DNA from: Methylobrevis albus
Lineage (GTDB): Bacteria > Pseudomonadota > Alphaproteobacteria > Rhizobiales > Pleomorphomonadaceae
Assembly (NCBI RefSeq): GCF_015904235.1
Contig: NZ_JADZLT010000049.1
Coordinates: forward strand, 248,001-312,000
Reading direction: 5' to 3'
DNA length: 64,000 bases
A program made the position numbers and the translations under genes. Below the pieces are notes generated by a model, which was not told the DNA's origin, made no database searches, and worked only from the letters and a program-made list of their open reading frames with translations. Below, one piece after another: positions 19,955 through 29,474 of this stretch; within the stretch, counting starts at the first letter, position 1; each line of letters opens with the position of its first letter.

Positions 19955-21676
19955 TCAGCGGGCGGCGACGGTCGTCGCCGGGGCGGCCGCGGGGGCGGCG
20001 GGGGCGACGAAGCGCAGGCGCACGTTGCCGGTCGCCCCGTTCTTGCCGCCGATCTGCAGGTAGTAGAGCGTGTTGGCGGTGGCGACGAAGCGGAGCCGGC
20101 TCTGGGTGCCGTTGCCGCCGTCGTCGTCGACCGCGACCGTCGCCAGCGTGGCGACGTTGTTGCCGCGGTAGAGGCCGAGCGTGGTGTCGAAGGTACTCTG
20201 GTTGGTGTCGATCACCCAGACGCCGGCCGCGCCGGTGCGGAAGCGGTACCAGAGGGTGGCGCCCGCCGCCTCGAAGGGCTCGCCGGTCTCGCGGGTGGCC
20301 CCGGCGTTGGTGAAGCGGAAGGCGCGGGCGGTGCCGGGCGTCACCGAGACGGTCTTGGCGGTGGCGAAGGTGTCGTGCGGCGGCGGCGGCAGCGTCGGCG
20401 TGCGATAGGCGGCGATGGCGAAGCGGGTCTCGTCGAGGCGGCGGGCGGCGTCGGAGGCGCCGGCGGTGCCTTCGGGAATGCCGGTCGGCCGGCCCTCGTA
20501 GGCGACGTCGGGATTGGAGAAGTTGTTGAGCCGGGCGCAGCGGATGTTCGCGTCGTTGCAGCGGTTGGCGTAGGCCATGATGGTGCGGAACTGGCCGGGC
20601 ACGCTGGCGAAGCCGTAGTTGTACTTCGTCGCCGGCGCCGCGGGCTCGACGTAGCGGTCGTGGCGCAGGCCCATGTTGTGGCCGGTCTCGTGGGCGAAGG
20701 TCTCGTTGGTGACGCAGCCGACCGTGGTCACCGACATGCCGTAGCGCGCCTCGATCGCCGCCGGCTCCTCGACCAGCCAGGCCATGCCGCAGTATTCGGG
20801 CCGCTCGATCAGCAGGGCGACGAGATCGGCCGACTTGGCGTCGCGGTCGGCGTGCACATGGCGGAAGGGGCCGCTCGTGGTGCCGTTGGTGAGATCGCGC
20901 AGCACGCTGTCGTAGCTCGGCTGGCTCTGCTCGTCGTAGCCGACGACGAGGCGGGTGCCGACGAGGCGGAAGCGGATCTGGACGTTGCTGCGGGCAAAGG
21001 CGCTGTTGGCGCGCGAGATGGCGAGGTTCGACTGCGCCACGATGTCGGCGACGGCGCCGCGGGCGCGGTTGGTGTAGGCGATCAGCACGGTGATCTCGGT
21101 GACGGCGGCCCGCGCCGCCTCGTCCGGCTGCGGCGCCGGGGCCGCCTTCGTCGGTTTCACCGGTACCTGGACGTCGACGGGGAACGCGCTCTGGTCGACC
21201 TCGGTGATCCGGTGCAGGCCGGCCGCCGGCAGCGGGTCGATGCGGTAGCGGCGCGAGCCGACCGTGACGATGCCGGAGACGGCGCCGCCGCGCACGACGA
21301 GGTCGGCCTCGGCCGGGCGGCCCTCGGTGTCGGCGCCGGCCCAGACGAAGCCGCCGCCGGTCGCTTCGGAGATCGCGGTGCGCTGGAGATCGGCGACGAT
21401 GCCGGGGAAGAGCTCGATCCGCACCGGGGCGGCCGGCGGGGCGAGGGCGAGCCGGTCGGCGGCCTGGTCGGTGCCGAGCGGCGCGATGCGCGATGCGAGA
21501 TAGGCGGGATCGAGGACGACGTCGCGGCTGCGCCGCGCGGCAAAGCCCGCCGCGGCAGGCGCGGCTGCGGCGCTCGTCGCCGCGCCGGAAAACAGGCCGT
21601 CGGCCGCCGCCGGGCCCGCCATCAGACACAGTCCCAGGGCGGCGCCCGCAAGCCGCCGCGTCATCGTTCGAAACAT
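19955..21676 (-). CDS. Secreted metzincin metalloprotease with C-terminal T2SS-client-like module
   Basis: A 573-aa exported protease. Signal peptide at residues 1-25 (LAGAALGLCLMAGPAAA). The zinc site is HETGHNMGLRHD (H329, E330, H333, G336, H339, D340) with a Met-turn TIMAY around M367, so it is a complete metzincin of the reprolysin/adamalysin-like kind. Residues about 430-557 form a beta-rich module (ATLWYRFR, IDTNQSTFDTTLGLY, DDDGG, ANTLYYLQIGGKNGATGN) repeated in both subtilases at 34.7-39.4 kb. ATG 21676 follows a GGGGGG ribosome site; the frame is open further upstream. It lies between gspL and gspE, so it is a likely T2SS substrate (inference). Confidence 0.85.
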   Translation of the reverse strand: MFRTMTRRLAGAALGLCLMAGPAAADGLFSGAATSAAAAPAAAGFAARRSRDVVLDPAYLASRIAPLGTDQAADRLALAPPAAPVRIELFPGIVADLQRTAISEATGGGFVWAGADTEGRPAEADLVVRGGAVSGIVTVGSRRYRIDPLPAAGLHRITEVDQSAFPVDVQVPVKPTKAAPAPQPDEAARAAVTEITVLIAYTNRARGAVADIVAQSNLAISRANSAFARSNVQIRFRLVGTRLVVGYDEQSQPSYDSVLRDLTNGTTSGPFRHVHADRDAKSADLVALLIERPEYCGMAWLVEEPAAIEARYGMSVTTVGCVTNETFAHETGHNMGLRHDRYVEPAAPATKYNYGFASVPGQFRTIMAYANRCNDANIRCARLNNFSNPDVAYEGRPTGIPEGTAGASDAARRLDETRFAIAAYRTPTLPPPPHDTFATAKTVSVTPGTARAFRFTNAGATRETGEPFEAAGATLWYRFRTGAAGVWVIDTNQSTFDTTLGLYRGNNVATLATVAVDDDGGNGTQSRLRFVATANTLYYLQIGGKNGATGNVRLRFVAPAAPAAAPATTVAAR

Positions 21677-21912
21677 GATGCCCCCCAGCAAGAAACGTCT
21701 TTGCTCCGGCGGGTCGTCGCCCGGTGTCTCCCGGCGCCTTGCGCCTTGGAGGCCCGACTTGCGGTCCTGCCGTCGTCGATCATCCCGCGAAACCGGCATG
21801 ACGGCAGGCATTAGCGCATGAATATGTTTCGAAATACGGAATCATGTCGAAAGACGCCCGTGGTAACCTTCGGTTTACCTTGCGAGGGGCCGTCCGGTGT
21901 GATTCGGGATCG

Positions 21913-23628
21913 TCAGCCGGTGGCGCGCAGCACTTCCTCGACCGAGGTGTGGCCGAGCCCGGCCTTGGCGAGGCCGTCCTCCAGCATCGTCGTCATGCCC
22001 GCGGCGCGGGCGGCGGCGAGCACCTTGCCGGGGTCGGGCTCGACGCGCAGCAGGCTGCGCATGCCGTCGTCCATGCGCAGCACCTCGAACACGCCGATGC
22101 GGCCGCGGTAGCCGGTGCGGCCGCAGGCCTCGCAGCCGACCGGCTCGTAGTAGACGTCGGCCGGCTCGCAGACGAGGCCGCGGCCCTCGACCAGCTTCTC
22201 GACGCCGGCGCGCACGGTCGGGTCCGGCCGGCGGCAGCGCTCGCACAGGCGGCGCACGAGGCGCTGGCCGAGCACGCCGCGCAGGCTGGCTGCGATCAGG
22301 AACGGCTCGACGCCCATGTCGGTGAGGCGGACGAGGGCGTCGGCGGCGGTGTTGGTGTGCAGGGTGGTCAGCACGAGGTGGCCGGTGAGGGCGGCCTGGA
22401 TGCCGATGCCGGCGGTCTCGCCGTCGCGCATCTCGCCGACCATGATCACGTCGGGGTCGTGGCGCAGGAAGGAGCGCAGCGCCGAGGCGAAGTCGAGGCC
22501 GATCGCCGGCTTGATCTGGGTCTGGTGCACGCCGGGCAGCTGGTACTCGATCGGGTCCTCGACGGTGACGATCTTGCGCGCCGGGTCGTTGAGCAGCGAG
22601 ACGGCGGTGGCGAGGGTGGTGGTCTTGCCGCTGCCGGTCGGGCCGGTGACGATGATGATGCCGTGCGGTTCGGCGAGCAGGCCGCGGAACGCCGCCTGGT
22701 CGGCGGCGCCCATGCCGATGCGGGCAAAATCGAGCAGGCGGGTGTCGCGCGGCAGGATGCGCAGCACGGCGGTCTCGCCGTACATGGTCGGCGCGACGGC
22801 GACGCGCAGGTCGGCCTCGGCGTTGCCGATGCGCACGTTGGCGCGGCCGTCCTGCGGCAGGCGGCGCTCGGCGATGTCGAGGCTGGCGAGGATCTTCACG
22901 CGCGAGATGACCGCCGGGGCGATGGCGCGCGGCAGCGTCGCCTGCGGGCGGAGCTGGCCGTCGATGCGGAAGCGCACGCGCAGCTCGTCGCGGCCGGTCT
23001 CGAGGTGGATGTCGGTGGCGCCGAGCTCGAAGGCGCTTTCGAGCATGCGGTCGATGGTGCGCACGATCGGCGCGCCGCGGGCGAGGTCCTTCAACTCGTC
23101 GACGCTGCCGGAGAAGGCGAGCGTCTCGCCGTCGCTGCTGGCCGCCGCGGCCGGGGCCGCCTCGGTGGGCTCGCCCGCCGCGCGCTCGAACAGGCGCTCG
23201 ATCTCGTCGAAGCCGGCGACGACGAGGCGGAGCGGGCGGCCGAGGGCGAGACCGACGGCGCGAATCGCATCCGCGCGGGCGGGATCGGCGGCGGCGAGCC
23301 GCGCGGTGCCGTCCAGTTCGTGCGGGTAGAGGAAGGCCTCGCGCAGGAAGCGGCGCGACAGATCCTGGAACAGCGGCCGCCCGGCGGCGGCCTCGTCGTA
23401 GCTGGTGCGCGGCAGGTCGTGCACGGCGGCGATCGCGTCGGCGAGGGCCGTCGCGGCGATGCGGCCGCCGCGCCAGAGCGCTTCCGGCTCGTCGGCGTCG
23501 CCCGCCCGGCCGTCGTCGGCAACGAGGCCGAGACGGCGGAGTTCCGCGCCGAGCCCGGCGCGCTGCGCCTGCCGCGAGGCCGCCGGTTCGCCTGTCGTAC
23601 CGGTCCCGGACATGATCGTCGCGGCCAT
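21913..23628 (-). CDS. gspE: Type II secretion ATPase GspE
   Basis: GspE (571 aa from ATG 23628) powers pseudopilus assembly. In order: an N1/N2E-like region (residues about 25-150), Walker A GPTGSGKTTT (329-338), the Asp box VEDPIEYQ, Walker B DPDVIMVGEMRD, the His box TGHLVLTTLHTN, and a tetracysteine zinc site CERC...CEAC. All catalytic motifs are intact. The start at 23628 has GGGAGG about 11 nt upstream; the frame is open to 23718, but that would run into the gspD promoter region. It is transcribed away from gspD and is followed by the metzincin gene and the gspLMN genes. Confidence 0.95.
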   Translation of the reverse strand: MAATIMSGTGTTGEPAASRQAQRAGLGAELRRLGLVADDGRAGDADEPEALWRGGRIAATALADAIAAVHDLPRTSYDEAAAGRPLFQDLSRRFLREAFLYPHELDGTARLAAADPARADAIRAVGLALGRPLRLVVAGFDEIERLFERAAGEPTEAAPAAAASSDGETLAFSGSVDELKDLARGAPIVRTIDRMLESAFELGATDIHLETGRDELRVRFRIDGQLRPQATLPRAIAPAVISRVKILASLDIAERRLPQDGRANVRIGNAEADLRVAVAPTMYGETAVLRILPRDTRLLDFARIGMGAADQAAFRGLLAEPHGIIIVTGPTGSGKTTTLATAVSLLNDPARKIVTVEDPIEYQLPGVHQTQIKPAIGLDFASALRSFLRHDPDVIMVGEMRDGETAGIGIQAALTGHLVLTTLHTNTAADALVRLTDMGVEPFLIAASLRGVLGQRLVRRLCERCRRPDPTVRAGVEKLVEGRGLVCEPADVYYEPVGCEACGRTGYRGRIGVFEVLRMDDGMRSLLRVEPDPGKVLAAARAAGMTTMLEDGLAKAGLGHTSVEEVLRATG

Positions 23629-23764
23629 CGCCCGAGCCTCCCTCGCACCCCGTCGCGGCAGATATTCCGCCGGCGGCGGGGATGAAACCACAGATCCCGT
23701 CCGTCTGTCCCGATGCAAGCGGGCAACGCTCCTGTGGGCGCAGTCGTTAACCGAAGCTTAGCGC

Positions 23765-23792
23765 TTGGAAGGCGGGGCGGCGCGTGTATAAC
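23765..23792 (+). promoter_or_regulatory. Candidate sigma-70 promoter for gspD
   Basis: TTGGAA (23765-23770) and TATAAC (23787-23792) are 16 nt apart. A transcript would begin near 23799, downstream of the first possible gspD ATG at 23795, which supports the internal ATG 23840. Confidence 0.5.
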
Positions 23793-23839
23793 GGATGAGG
23801 TATTCTGTGCGCGTTTTGAGGGGCTTTGGGCGTCGGGTG

Positions 23840-26071
23840 ATGTGGCCTTTGCGGATCCTGTTCGTCCTGGCGACGGTCCTTCTCGGCGCCTGCGCCGCGC
23901 AGGAAGCCGATAGCGGCGGCACCGGTGCGATCACGTCGGACGTCTTCGGCGACCTCCGGGCGCGGCAGCCACGCAGCGACGTCACCGGCTCGGTGCAAGG
24001 GGTGGTCCGCGTCGACCGGACGACCGGCGCGAGCTACAACTTCGGCCCCGCCGGCAGTCCGGACTTCGGGCCGGCCGGCAGCGCCTCCTCGGGTTCCGGT
24101 GCGGGCGGCAGCGACGGCGGCTACCGCATCAACTTCGAGAACGCCGAACTGCGCGACGTGGTGCGCGCGGTGCTCGGTGACGCGCTCGGCGTGCCCTATA
24201 CGATGAGCCCCGACGTTGCGGGCATCATCACCGTCTCCTCCCCCCGCCCCGTCTCGCGCGACGAACTGCTGCAGACGCTGGAATCGGCGCTGCAGACGCA
24301 GGGCTTTTCGCTCAGCAAGACCGGCTCGGGCTACACGGTCGCGGCCGGCACGATCGGCGCCGGTGTGGTCGACCGGGCCGGGCGCACGACGCCGGGCTAC
24401 GGCATCACCGTGGTGCCGCTGCGCTACGTCTCGGTCCGGACGATGAGCCGGCTGCTGTCGGGCTTCATCGTCGATGCCGAGGGCGTGCGCGTCGACACCG
24501 CGCAGAACGCCGTCGTCATCCGCGGTCCGGGGCCGAAGCGCGAGGAAGTGGCGCAGGCCGTGCTCTCCTTCGACGCCGACTGGATGCGCGACCAGTCGGT
24601 CAGCATCTTCGAGGTGCGCCGCGCGTCGCCGCAGGCGATCGTCTCGGAACTCGAGGACGTCTTCTCCGGCAGCAACGGCGTGATCCAGTTCAAGCCGATC
24701 ACCCGCCTGCGCGCCGTGATGGCAATCTCGAAGAACGCCACCCTGATTCGCCGCGCCGAGGACTGGGTGCGGCGCCTCGACCAGCAGAGCGAGGCCGCGG
24801 GCGAGAACGTCTTCGTCTACCGCGCCCACTACCGCGACGCCCGCGAACTCGCGCGCATCCTCGGCGGCATCTTCGGCGCCGGCGGCGGCGACACCGGTGG
24901 CGCGGCGACCCCGGCGCAGCCGACTACGCGCACGGCGTCGGCCAGCGGAACCGGCGGGGCGGACGACGGCAGCGGCTTCGGCGATGCGGACGCCGACATG
25001 GGCGGCGGCGACGGCGCCAACCGCGATCCCTTCGGCAACGGCGGCGGCACCGGCGATTTCGGCGGCGACCAGGATCCGGCGGCGGCCGGCGGCACGGGCG
25101 GCGCTGCGGCGGCGGGCGGGCTCGCACCGGCGACGATCGACCTCACCGGCGGCAACCAGGGGCAGGGTCCGTCGATCCGGATCACCGCCGACGCCTCCAA
25201 CAATTCGGTGATCACCTACACCGACGGCGAAACCTGGCGGAAGGTGCTCGCGGCGCTGCGCCAGCTCGATTCGACGCCGCTGCAGGTGGCGATCAACGTC
25301 ACCATCGCCGAGGTGCGGCTCAACGAGGAACTGCGCAACGGCGTGCAGTATTTCGTCAAGAGCTCCAACGTCGGCCTCGGCGACGACAACGGCTCGGTCG
25401 GCCTGTTCAGCCGCGCGGCGAGCACGCTGCAGCGCGAACTGCCGGGCTTCAACTTCGTCGTCGGCACCAATTCCAACCCCGACGTGATCATCTCGGCGCT
25501 CGACCAGATCACCGACGTGCAGGTGCTGTCGTCGCCGTCGCTGGTGGTGCTGGAAAACCAGCCGGCGATGCTGCAGGTCGGCGATTCCATTCCGGTGACG
25601 GTGCGTCAGGCGCAGGACATCTCCGACAGCGACGCGCCGATCGTCAATCAGGTCGAGTTCCGCAACACCGGCATCATCCTGAAAGTCACGCCGCGCATCG
25701 GCACCAACGACGCGGTGACGATGCAGGTCGAGCAGGAGATCTCCAACGTCAGCGACGGCGCCAACACGCTGACGCCGACGATCTCGAAGCGCGCGGTGTC
25801 GAGCACGATCTCGGTGATCAGCGGCCAGACGGTGCTGCTCGCCGGCCTGATCAGCCAGGGCCGCGACCGCGGCCAGAGCGGTATTCCGGGCCTCAACCGG
25901 CTGAAGGGGATCGGCAACCTGTTCGGCGAGCGGGCGCGCGCGTCGAGCCGCAACGAGCTCGTGATTCTGATCCGGCCGGTGGTGGTGCGCAACGGCGAGG
26001 ACGCCCAGTCCGTCGCCGAGGAGTTCCGCTCCAAGCTCTGGTCGGTGAACGGGTCGGGCGGCAACCAGTGA
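23840..26071 (+). CDS. gspD: Type II secretion outer-membrane secretin GspD (lipoprotein)
   Basis: The secretin (743 aa from ATG 23840) forms the outer-membrane pore. It has a lipoprotein signal, MWPLRILFVLATVLLGAC, with C18 as lipidated residue. The N0 domain follows (NFENAELRDVVRAVLGDALG), then N1-N2 repeats, a long Gly/Asp-rich insert (about residues 345-435) and the C-terminal secretin domain (VLSSPSLVVLENQPAMLQVG, GIILKVTPRIG, VLLAGLISQGRDR). An upstream in-frame ATG at 23795 would give a 15-residue basic extension, but it lies before the predicted transcription start. The lipid anchor may make it pilotin-independent. The stop overlaps the next gene as GTGA. Confidence 0.93.
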   Translation: MWPLRILFVLATVLLGACAAQEADSGGTGAITSDVFGDLRARQPRSDVTGSVQGVVRVDRTTGASYNFGPAGSPDFGPAGSASSGSGAGGSDGGYRINFENAELRDVVRAVLGDALGVPYTMSPDVAGIITVSSPRPVSRDELLQTLESALQTQGFSLSKTGSGYTVAAGTIGAGVVDRAGRTTPGYGITVVPLRYVSVRTMSRLLSGFIVDAEGVRVDTAQNAVVIRGPGPKREEVAQAVLSFDADWMRDQSVSIFEVRRASPQAIVSELEDVFSGSNGVIQFKPITRLRAVMAISKNATLIRRAEDWVRRLDQQSEAAGENVFVYRAHYRDARELARILGGIFGAGGGDTGGAATPAQPTTRTASASGTGGADDGSGFGDADADMGGGDGANRDPFGNGGGTGDFGGDQDPAAAGGTGGAAAAGGLAPATIDLTGGNQGQGPSIRITADASNNSVITYTDGETWRKVLAALRQLDSTPLQVAINVTIAEVRLNEELRNGVQYFVKSSNVGLGDDNGSVGLFSRAASTLQRELPGFNFVVGTNSNPDVIISALDQITDVQVLSSPSLVVLENQPAMLQVGDSIPVTVRQAQDISDSDAPIVNQVEFRNTGIILKVTPRIGTNDAVTMQVEQEISNVSDGANTLTPTISKRAVSSTISVISGQTVLLAGLISQGRDRGQSGIPGLNRLKGIGNLFGERARASSRNELVILIRPVVVRNGEDAQSVAEEFRSKLWSVNGSGGNQ

Positions 26072-26697
26072 CGGACGACGCGGCCACCGCGCCGCACCGG
26101 CGGGCCGAATGGGCGGTCGCGGTGCTCGCGGTGCTGGCGGCGATCGGCCTCGTCGCCGCCGCGGCCTACGGCGTCGCGGTGCCGGCGGCGGCCCCGGGCG
26201 CGGGCCTCGTGCTGCTCGCCGGCTGGATCATGCGCGAGGATCTCGTCCGCCTCGAGATTCCCGACGGGGCGGTGCTCGCAATCGGCCTGCTCGGCGCCGC
26301 GGTGCGGCTCGGGGCCGCGCTGCCGGACGGATTGCTGGCGGATGCGGCCTATGAGCTGCTGCTCGACGGGATTATCTGCGGCGGCGGCCTCTGGCTGCTG
26401 CGCGAGGCGCACTACCGGCGGCGCGGCTTCGACGGCATCGGCCTTGGCGACGTCAAGCTCGCCGGAGCGGGCGGGCTGCTCGTCGGTACGGCCGATTTCG
26501 CCGTCGCGCTGCTCGCGGCGAGTCTCGCCGGGCTCGCGATCTTCGCGCTGCGGCGGCGGCGGGCGGGGCGCGCGGCGGATCCGGAGCCGGTCGCGGACGA
26601 AGGCGCCGCGCCGGGCGCGGAGCAGCGGCTCGCCTTCGGCGCGCTGCTCGCGCCGATCCTCGCCGGGCTGTGGTGCGTGCGACAGGCGGGATTTTGA
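26068..26697 (+). CDS. gspO: Prepilin peptidase (A24 family) of the T2SS
   Basis: A 209-aa polytopic membrane protease. The two aspartate motifs of A24 peptidases are visible: REDLVRLEIPD (D58) and GLGDVKLAGAGG (D128). It lacks the N-terminal zinc/methyltransferase part of full GspO/PilD (usual length about 270-290), so it resembles the short CpaA/TadV type. It would cleave the leader peptides of GspG-K encoded directly downstream. GTG 26068 overlaps the gspD stop. Unusually, the peptidase sits inside the structural operon. Confidence 0.85.
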   Translation: MTDDAATAPHRRAEWAVAVLAVLAAIGLVAAAAYGVAVPAAAPGAGLVLLAGWIMREDLVRLEIPDGAVLAIGLLGAAVRLGAALPDGLLADAAYELLLDGIICGGGLWLLREAHYRRRGFDGIGLGDVKLAGAGGLLVGTADFAVALLAASLAGLAIFALRRRRAGRAADPEPVADEGAAPGAEQRLAFGALLAPILAGLWCVRQAGF

Positions 26698-26746
26698 GGG
26701 GAGCCGGCGGCGGGATGATCCGCCGGCATGGGCAACGGGGCCTTCG

Positions 26747-27958
26747 ATGGCGACCTTCGAATATCGCGCGATCAACCGCGCCGGCGCGATGACCACGGGC
26801 ACGATGGACGCCGCGTCGATCGCCGAGCTGTTCGAGCAGCTCGATCACGCCGGCTATACGCCGCTGAGCGGGCGCGAGGTGGCGGCGGCGGCCGGGCGGA
26901 GCTGGCGCGACCTCCTGACCCCCGAGCCGCGGCCGCAGGACATCACCGGCTTCACCCTCGACCTCGCCATGCTGCTGAAGGGCGGTGTCGTCCTCGGCGA
27001 GGCGCTGCAGATCCTCGGCGACATGGAGGAGAAGCGCTGGCTCGCCAAGCTGCTGCGCCAGCTGCACGTCGAACTTGCCGGCGGCAAGAGCTTCTCGCAG
27101 GTGCTGGCGATGCACCCGGCGCTGTTTCCCCCCGTCTACGTCAAGATGGTTGAGGTGGCGGAGGCGGGCGGGCGGCTTGAGCAGGCGCTGACGGGCATTG
27201 CCCGCGAGCGCCAGCGCAACGAGCAGCTGCGCAGCCGCTTCCTGTCGGCGATCACCTATCCGCTGTTCCTCGTCTGCGCGGCGATCGGCGTGTTCTTCTT
27301 CGTGATGCTCTACGTGGTGCCGCAGTTCGAGGGCGCGCTGCAGGGGTTCCGCGACCGGATCGACCCGTCGGCGCTGGTCGTGTTCGAGCTGTCGCGGGGC
27401 CTGCGCGACAATCTCGACCTCGTGGTGCTCGGGGCGGCCGCGGTGCTCTGCGCCGTGCTGGCGGCAAAACTCATGCTGCGCGGGCGCTCGGTGTGGATCT
27501 CGCTGTTCGCCCGGCTGCCGATCACCCGGACCATCGTCTCGCACGACCTGACGCTGACCTTCTGCCGCACGCTGTCGGTGCTCGCCGCCACCGGCGTCGA
27601 CATCTCCACCTCGCTCGGGCTGATCCGCGGCGTGCTCCGGGCGCCGGGGGCGGGGGCGGAAATCGACCACGTCATCGCCGACGTGCGCCAGGGCAGCCGG
27701 CTCTCCACCGCGCTGTCGCGGCGCACGCTGCTGCCGCGCCATGTGGTGCAGCTGCTCAGGGTCGCCGAGGAGGCGGGAAACCTGCCCGAGGCGGCCGAAC
27801 GGATATCTTTTTTCTACGAGGCGAAGCTGGATAGCTCCCTCGGACGTCTGATAGCAGTGGTGGGCCCCTTGATGATGGTCGCGGTCAGCATGCTCGTCGC
27901 TTGGCTGATCATCTCGGTGATGACGGCGCTGATCAGCATCAACGACCTTCTCGTCTAG
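26747..27958 (+). CDS. gspF: Type II secretion platform protein GspF
   Basis: GspF (403 aa) is the polytopic core of the inner-membrane platform. Two GspF cytoplasmic domains are visible (about residues 70-190, DITGFTLDLAMLLKGGVVLGEALQ; and 270-390, HDLTLTFCRTLSVLAATGVDI), each followed by membrane segments (FLVCAAIGVFFFVMLYVVPQF; MMVAVSMLVAWLIISVMTAL). The N-terminal ATFEYRAINRAG is the classic GspF start and fixes ATG 26747. It lies 49 nt downstream of the peptidase gene and 60 nt upstream of gspG. Confidence 0.95.
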   Translation: MATFEYRAINRAGAMTTGTMDAASIAELFEQLDHAGYTPLSGREVAAAAGRSWRDLLTPEPRPQDITGFTLDLAMLLKGGVVLGEALQILGDMEEKRWLAKLLRQLHVELAGGKSFSQVLAMHPALFPPVYVKMVEVAEAGGRLEQALTGIARERQRNEQLRSRFLSAITYPLFLVCAAIGVFFFVMLYVVPQFEGALQGFRDRIDPSALVVFELSRGLRDNLDLVVLGAAAVLCAVLAAKLMLRGRSVWISLFARLPITRTIVSHDLTLTFCRTLSVLAATGVDISTSLGLIRGVLRAPGAGAEIDHVIADVRQGSRLSTALSRRTLLPRHVVQLLRVAEEAGNLPEAAERISFFYEAKLDSSLGRLIAVVGPLMMVAVSMLVAWLIISVMTALISINDLLV

Positions 27959-28018
27959 GGCGCGGATGCGGCCGGGCGGCCTGCCGACGTCGTTTCGAAC
28001 GGATTCCAGGTGTTCTTC

Positions 28019-28498
28019 ATGCAGCCGACGCAGATCCAGACCCAGACTTCCGCCGCTCGCCCGGTGCCGGCGCGCGGCAAGCTGCGCCGCGACCGGCGCG
28101 GTGGCTTCACCCTCGTCGAACTGCTCGTCGTGCTGGTGATCCTCAGCCTCGTGATGGGCCTCGTCGGCCCGCGGGTGCTCAACTATCTCACCAGCTCGCG
28201 CGAGCGGGCGGCGACGCTGCAGATCCAGTCGTTTGCGGCCGCCCTCGATCTCTTCTTCCTCGACAACGGCCGCTATCCGTCGAACGCCGAGGGCCTGCGC
28301 GCGCTGGTCGAGCGGCCGACCTCGGCGCCGACCTGGGCCGGGCCCTATGTGCAGCAGTCGGAGATCCCGGCCGACCCCTGGGGCAATCCCTACGTCTACC
28401 GCCAGCCGGGACAGGCCGCGCCCTACGTCATCACCTCGCTCGGCTCCGACGGCCAGCAAGGCGGCGAGGCGGACGCGGCGGACATCTCCAACGAGTGA
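28019..28498 (+). CDS. gspG: Major pseudopilin GspG
   Basis: GspG (159 aa from ATG 28019; GTG 28010 is an alternative). The type IV pilin-like signal RRGGFTLVELLVVLVILSLVMG shows cleavage G|F and the conserved Glu at +5. The C-terminal part has GspG landmarks: LDLFFLDNGRYPSNAEGLRALV, a PADPWGNPYVY segment, and the terminal SLGSDGQQGGEADAADI loop with acidic residues that binds calcium in known GspG structures. The N-terminal extension before the signal (about 28 residues) is long and Gln/Thr-rich. It is the first pseudopilin gene in the G-H-I-J-K run. Confidence 0.95.
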   Translation: MQPTQIQTQTSAARPVPARGKLRRDRRGGFTLVELLVVLVILSLVMGLVGPRVLNYLTSSRERAATLQIQSFAAALDLFFLDNGRYPSNAEGLRALVERPTSAPTWAGPYVQQSEIPADPWGNPYVYRQPGQAAPYVITSLGSDGQQGGEADAADISNE

Positions 28499-28506
28499 GC
28501 CGCCCG

Positions 28507-29001
28507 ATGCAGCGCGCCGGCCTGCCTTCCCGGTCAATCCCCGCGCCGCGCGCCGCGCGCCGCGCCGGTGGGCCGGGACGCGACCGGCGCGGCGGCTTCA
28601 CGCTGATGGAACTGATGCTGGCGATGGTGGTGATCGGCCTGCTCGCCGCGCTGGCGCTGCCGCGGGCGCCGCTGTCGGGCGGGCGCGGCGCCGTCCGCGC
28701 CGACGCGGCGCGGGTGGTGGCGCTGCTGCGCGCCGACCGCACGGCGGCGCTGACGCGCGGCGAGGCGGTGGAGAGCCGCTTCGATTTCGACGGCGGCCGC
28801 TTGGCGTCGGGGGCCGGCGGGCCGGTGATCGGCCTGTCACGCGGGGTCCGGCTGACCCCGGCCGGCGAGGGGGCGCGCAGCGTCGTGTTCACGCCCGACG
28901 GGCGCTCGTCGGGGGCGATCCTCGGCCTCAGCGGCCGCGGCGCGTCGATACTGGTCACCATCAACCCGGTCACCGCCGCCGTCGAGGTGATGGTGCCGTG
29001 A
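28507..29001 (+). CDS. gspH: Minor pseudopilin GspH
   Basis: A 164-aa protein with a prepilin signal RRGGFTLMELMLAMVVIGLLAALALP (cleavage G|F, Glu +5) after a basic Ala/Arg-rich extension. The remainder has the GspH fold pattern (helix ADAARVVALLRADRTAALTRG, then beta strands RFDFDGGRLASG and SVVFTPDGRSSG). A GTG at 28495 overlapping the gspG stop is an alternative start and would fit the overlap habit of this operon. Confidence 0.85.
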   Translation: MQRAGLPSRSIPAPRAARRAGGPGRDRRGGFTLMELMLAMVVIGLLAALALPRAPLSGGRGAVRADAARVVALLRADRTAALTRGEAVESRFDFDGGRLASGAGGPVIGLSRGVRLTPAGEGARSVVFTPDGRSSGAILGLSGRGASILVTINPVTAAVEVMVP

Positions 29002-29474
29002 CGCGCGCCGCCGCGATCCCGCCCTCGCCCCGTCCGTCACCCCGTCCGCCGTCGCCGGGCCGGTCGCCGCGTGCCGGCTTCACCCTGATCGAGGCGCTGG
29101 TCGCCTTCACCGTCGTCGCCCTGCTCGCCATCGCGGCGCAGCGCGCGGTGGTGACGGCGCGCAGCGGCATCGAGCGCACCGCCGCCTTCACCGCCGCCGA
29201 ACAGGTGGCGCGCGACCTGCTCGACCTTTCCCCCGAGCCCGGCTGGCTCAGCGCCGGCGGCGTCTCCGGCGAGACGCTCGGCCGGCGCTGGACGGTGCGC
29301 GCCGAGGTGCTCGGCCTCGCCGCCCCGCCGCGCCCGCAAGGCGCCGGGAACGGGCCCGACGCGGGGGCGCGGGCCGAATGGCGGCCGCTGCGCGTGTTCA
29401 TCCGCGTCGACACCGGCGGCGGGGTGCTGGCGGTCGAGACCGTGCGGCTGCTCGACGCGGCGGTGGTGCCATGA
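28998..29474 (+). CDS. gspI: Minor pseudopilin GspI
   Basis: A 158-aa protein with the prepilin signal PRAGFTLIEALVAFTVVALLAIAAQ (cleavage G|F, Glu +5), preceded by a Pro/Ser/Arg-rich leader. The periplasmic part is short, with a typical GspI helix (ERTAAFTAAEQVARDLLD) and beta strands. GspI forms the pseudopilus tip with J and K. GTG 28998 overlaps the gspH stop by 4 nt. Confidence 0.82.
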   Translation: MTRAAAIPPSPRPSPRPPSPGRSPRAGFTLIEALVAFTVVALLAIAAQRAVVTARSGIERTAAFTAAEQVARDLLDLSPEPGWLSAGGVSGETLGRRWTVRAEVLGLAAPPRPQGAGNGPDAGARAEWRPLRVFIRVDTGGGVLAVETVRLLDAAVVP

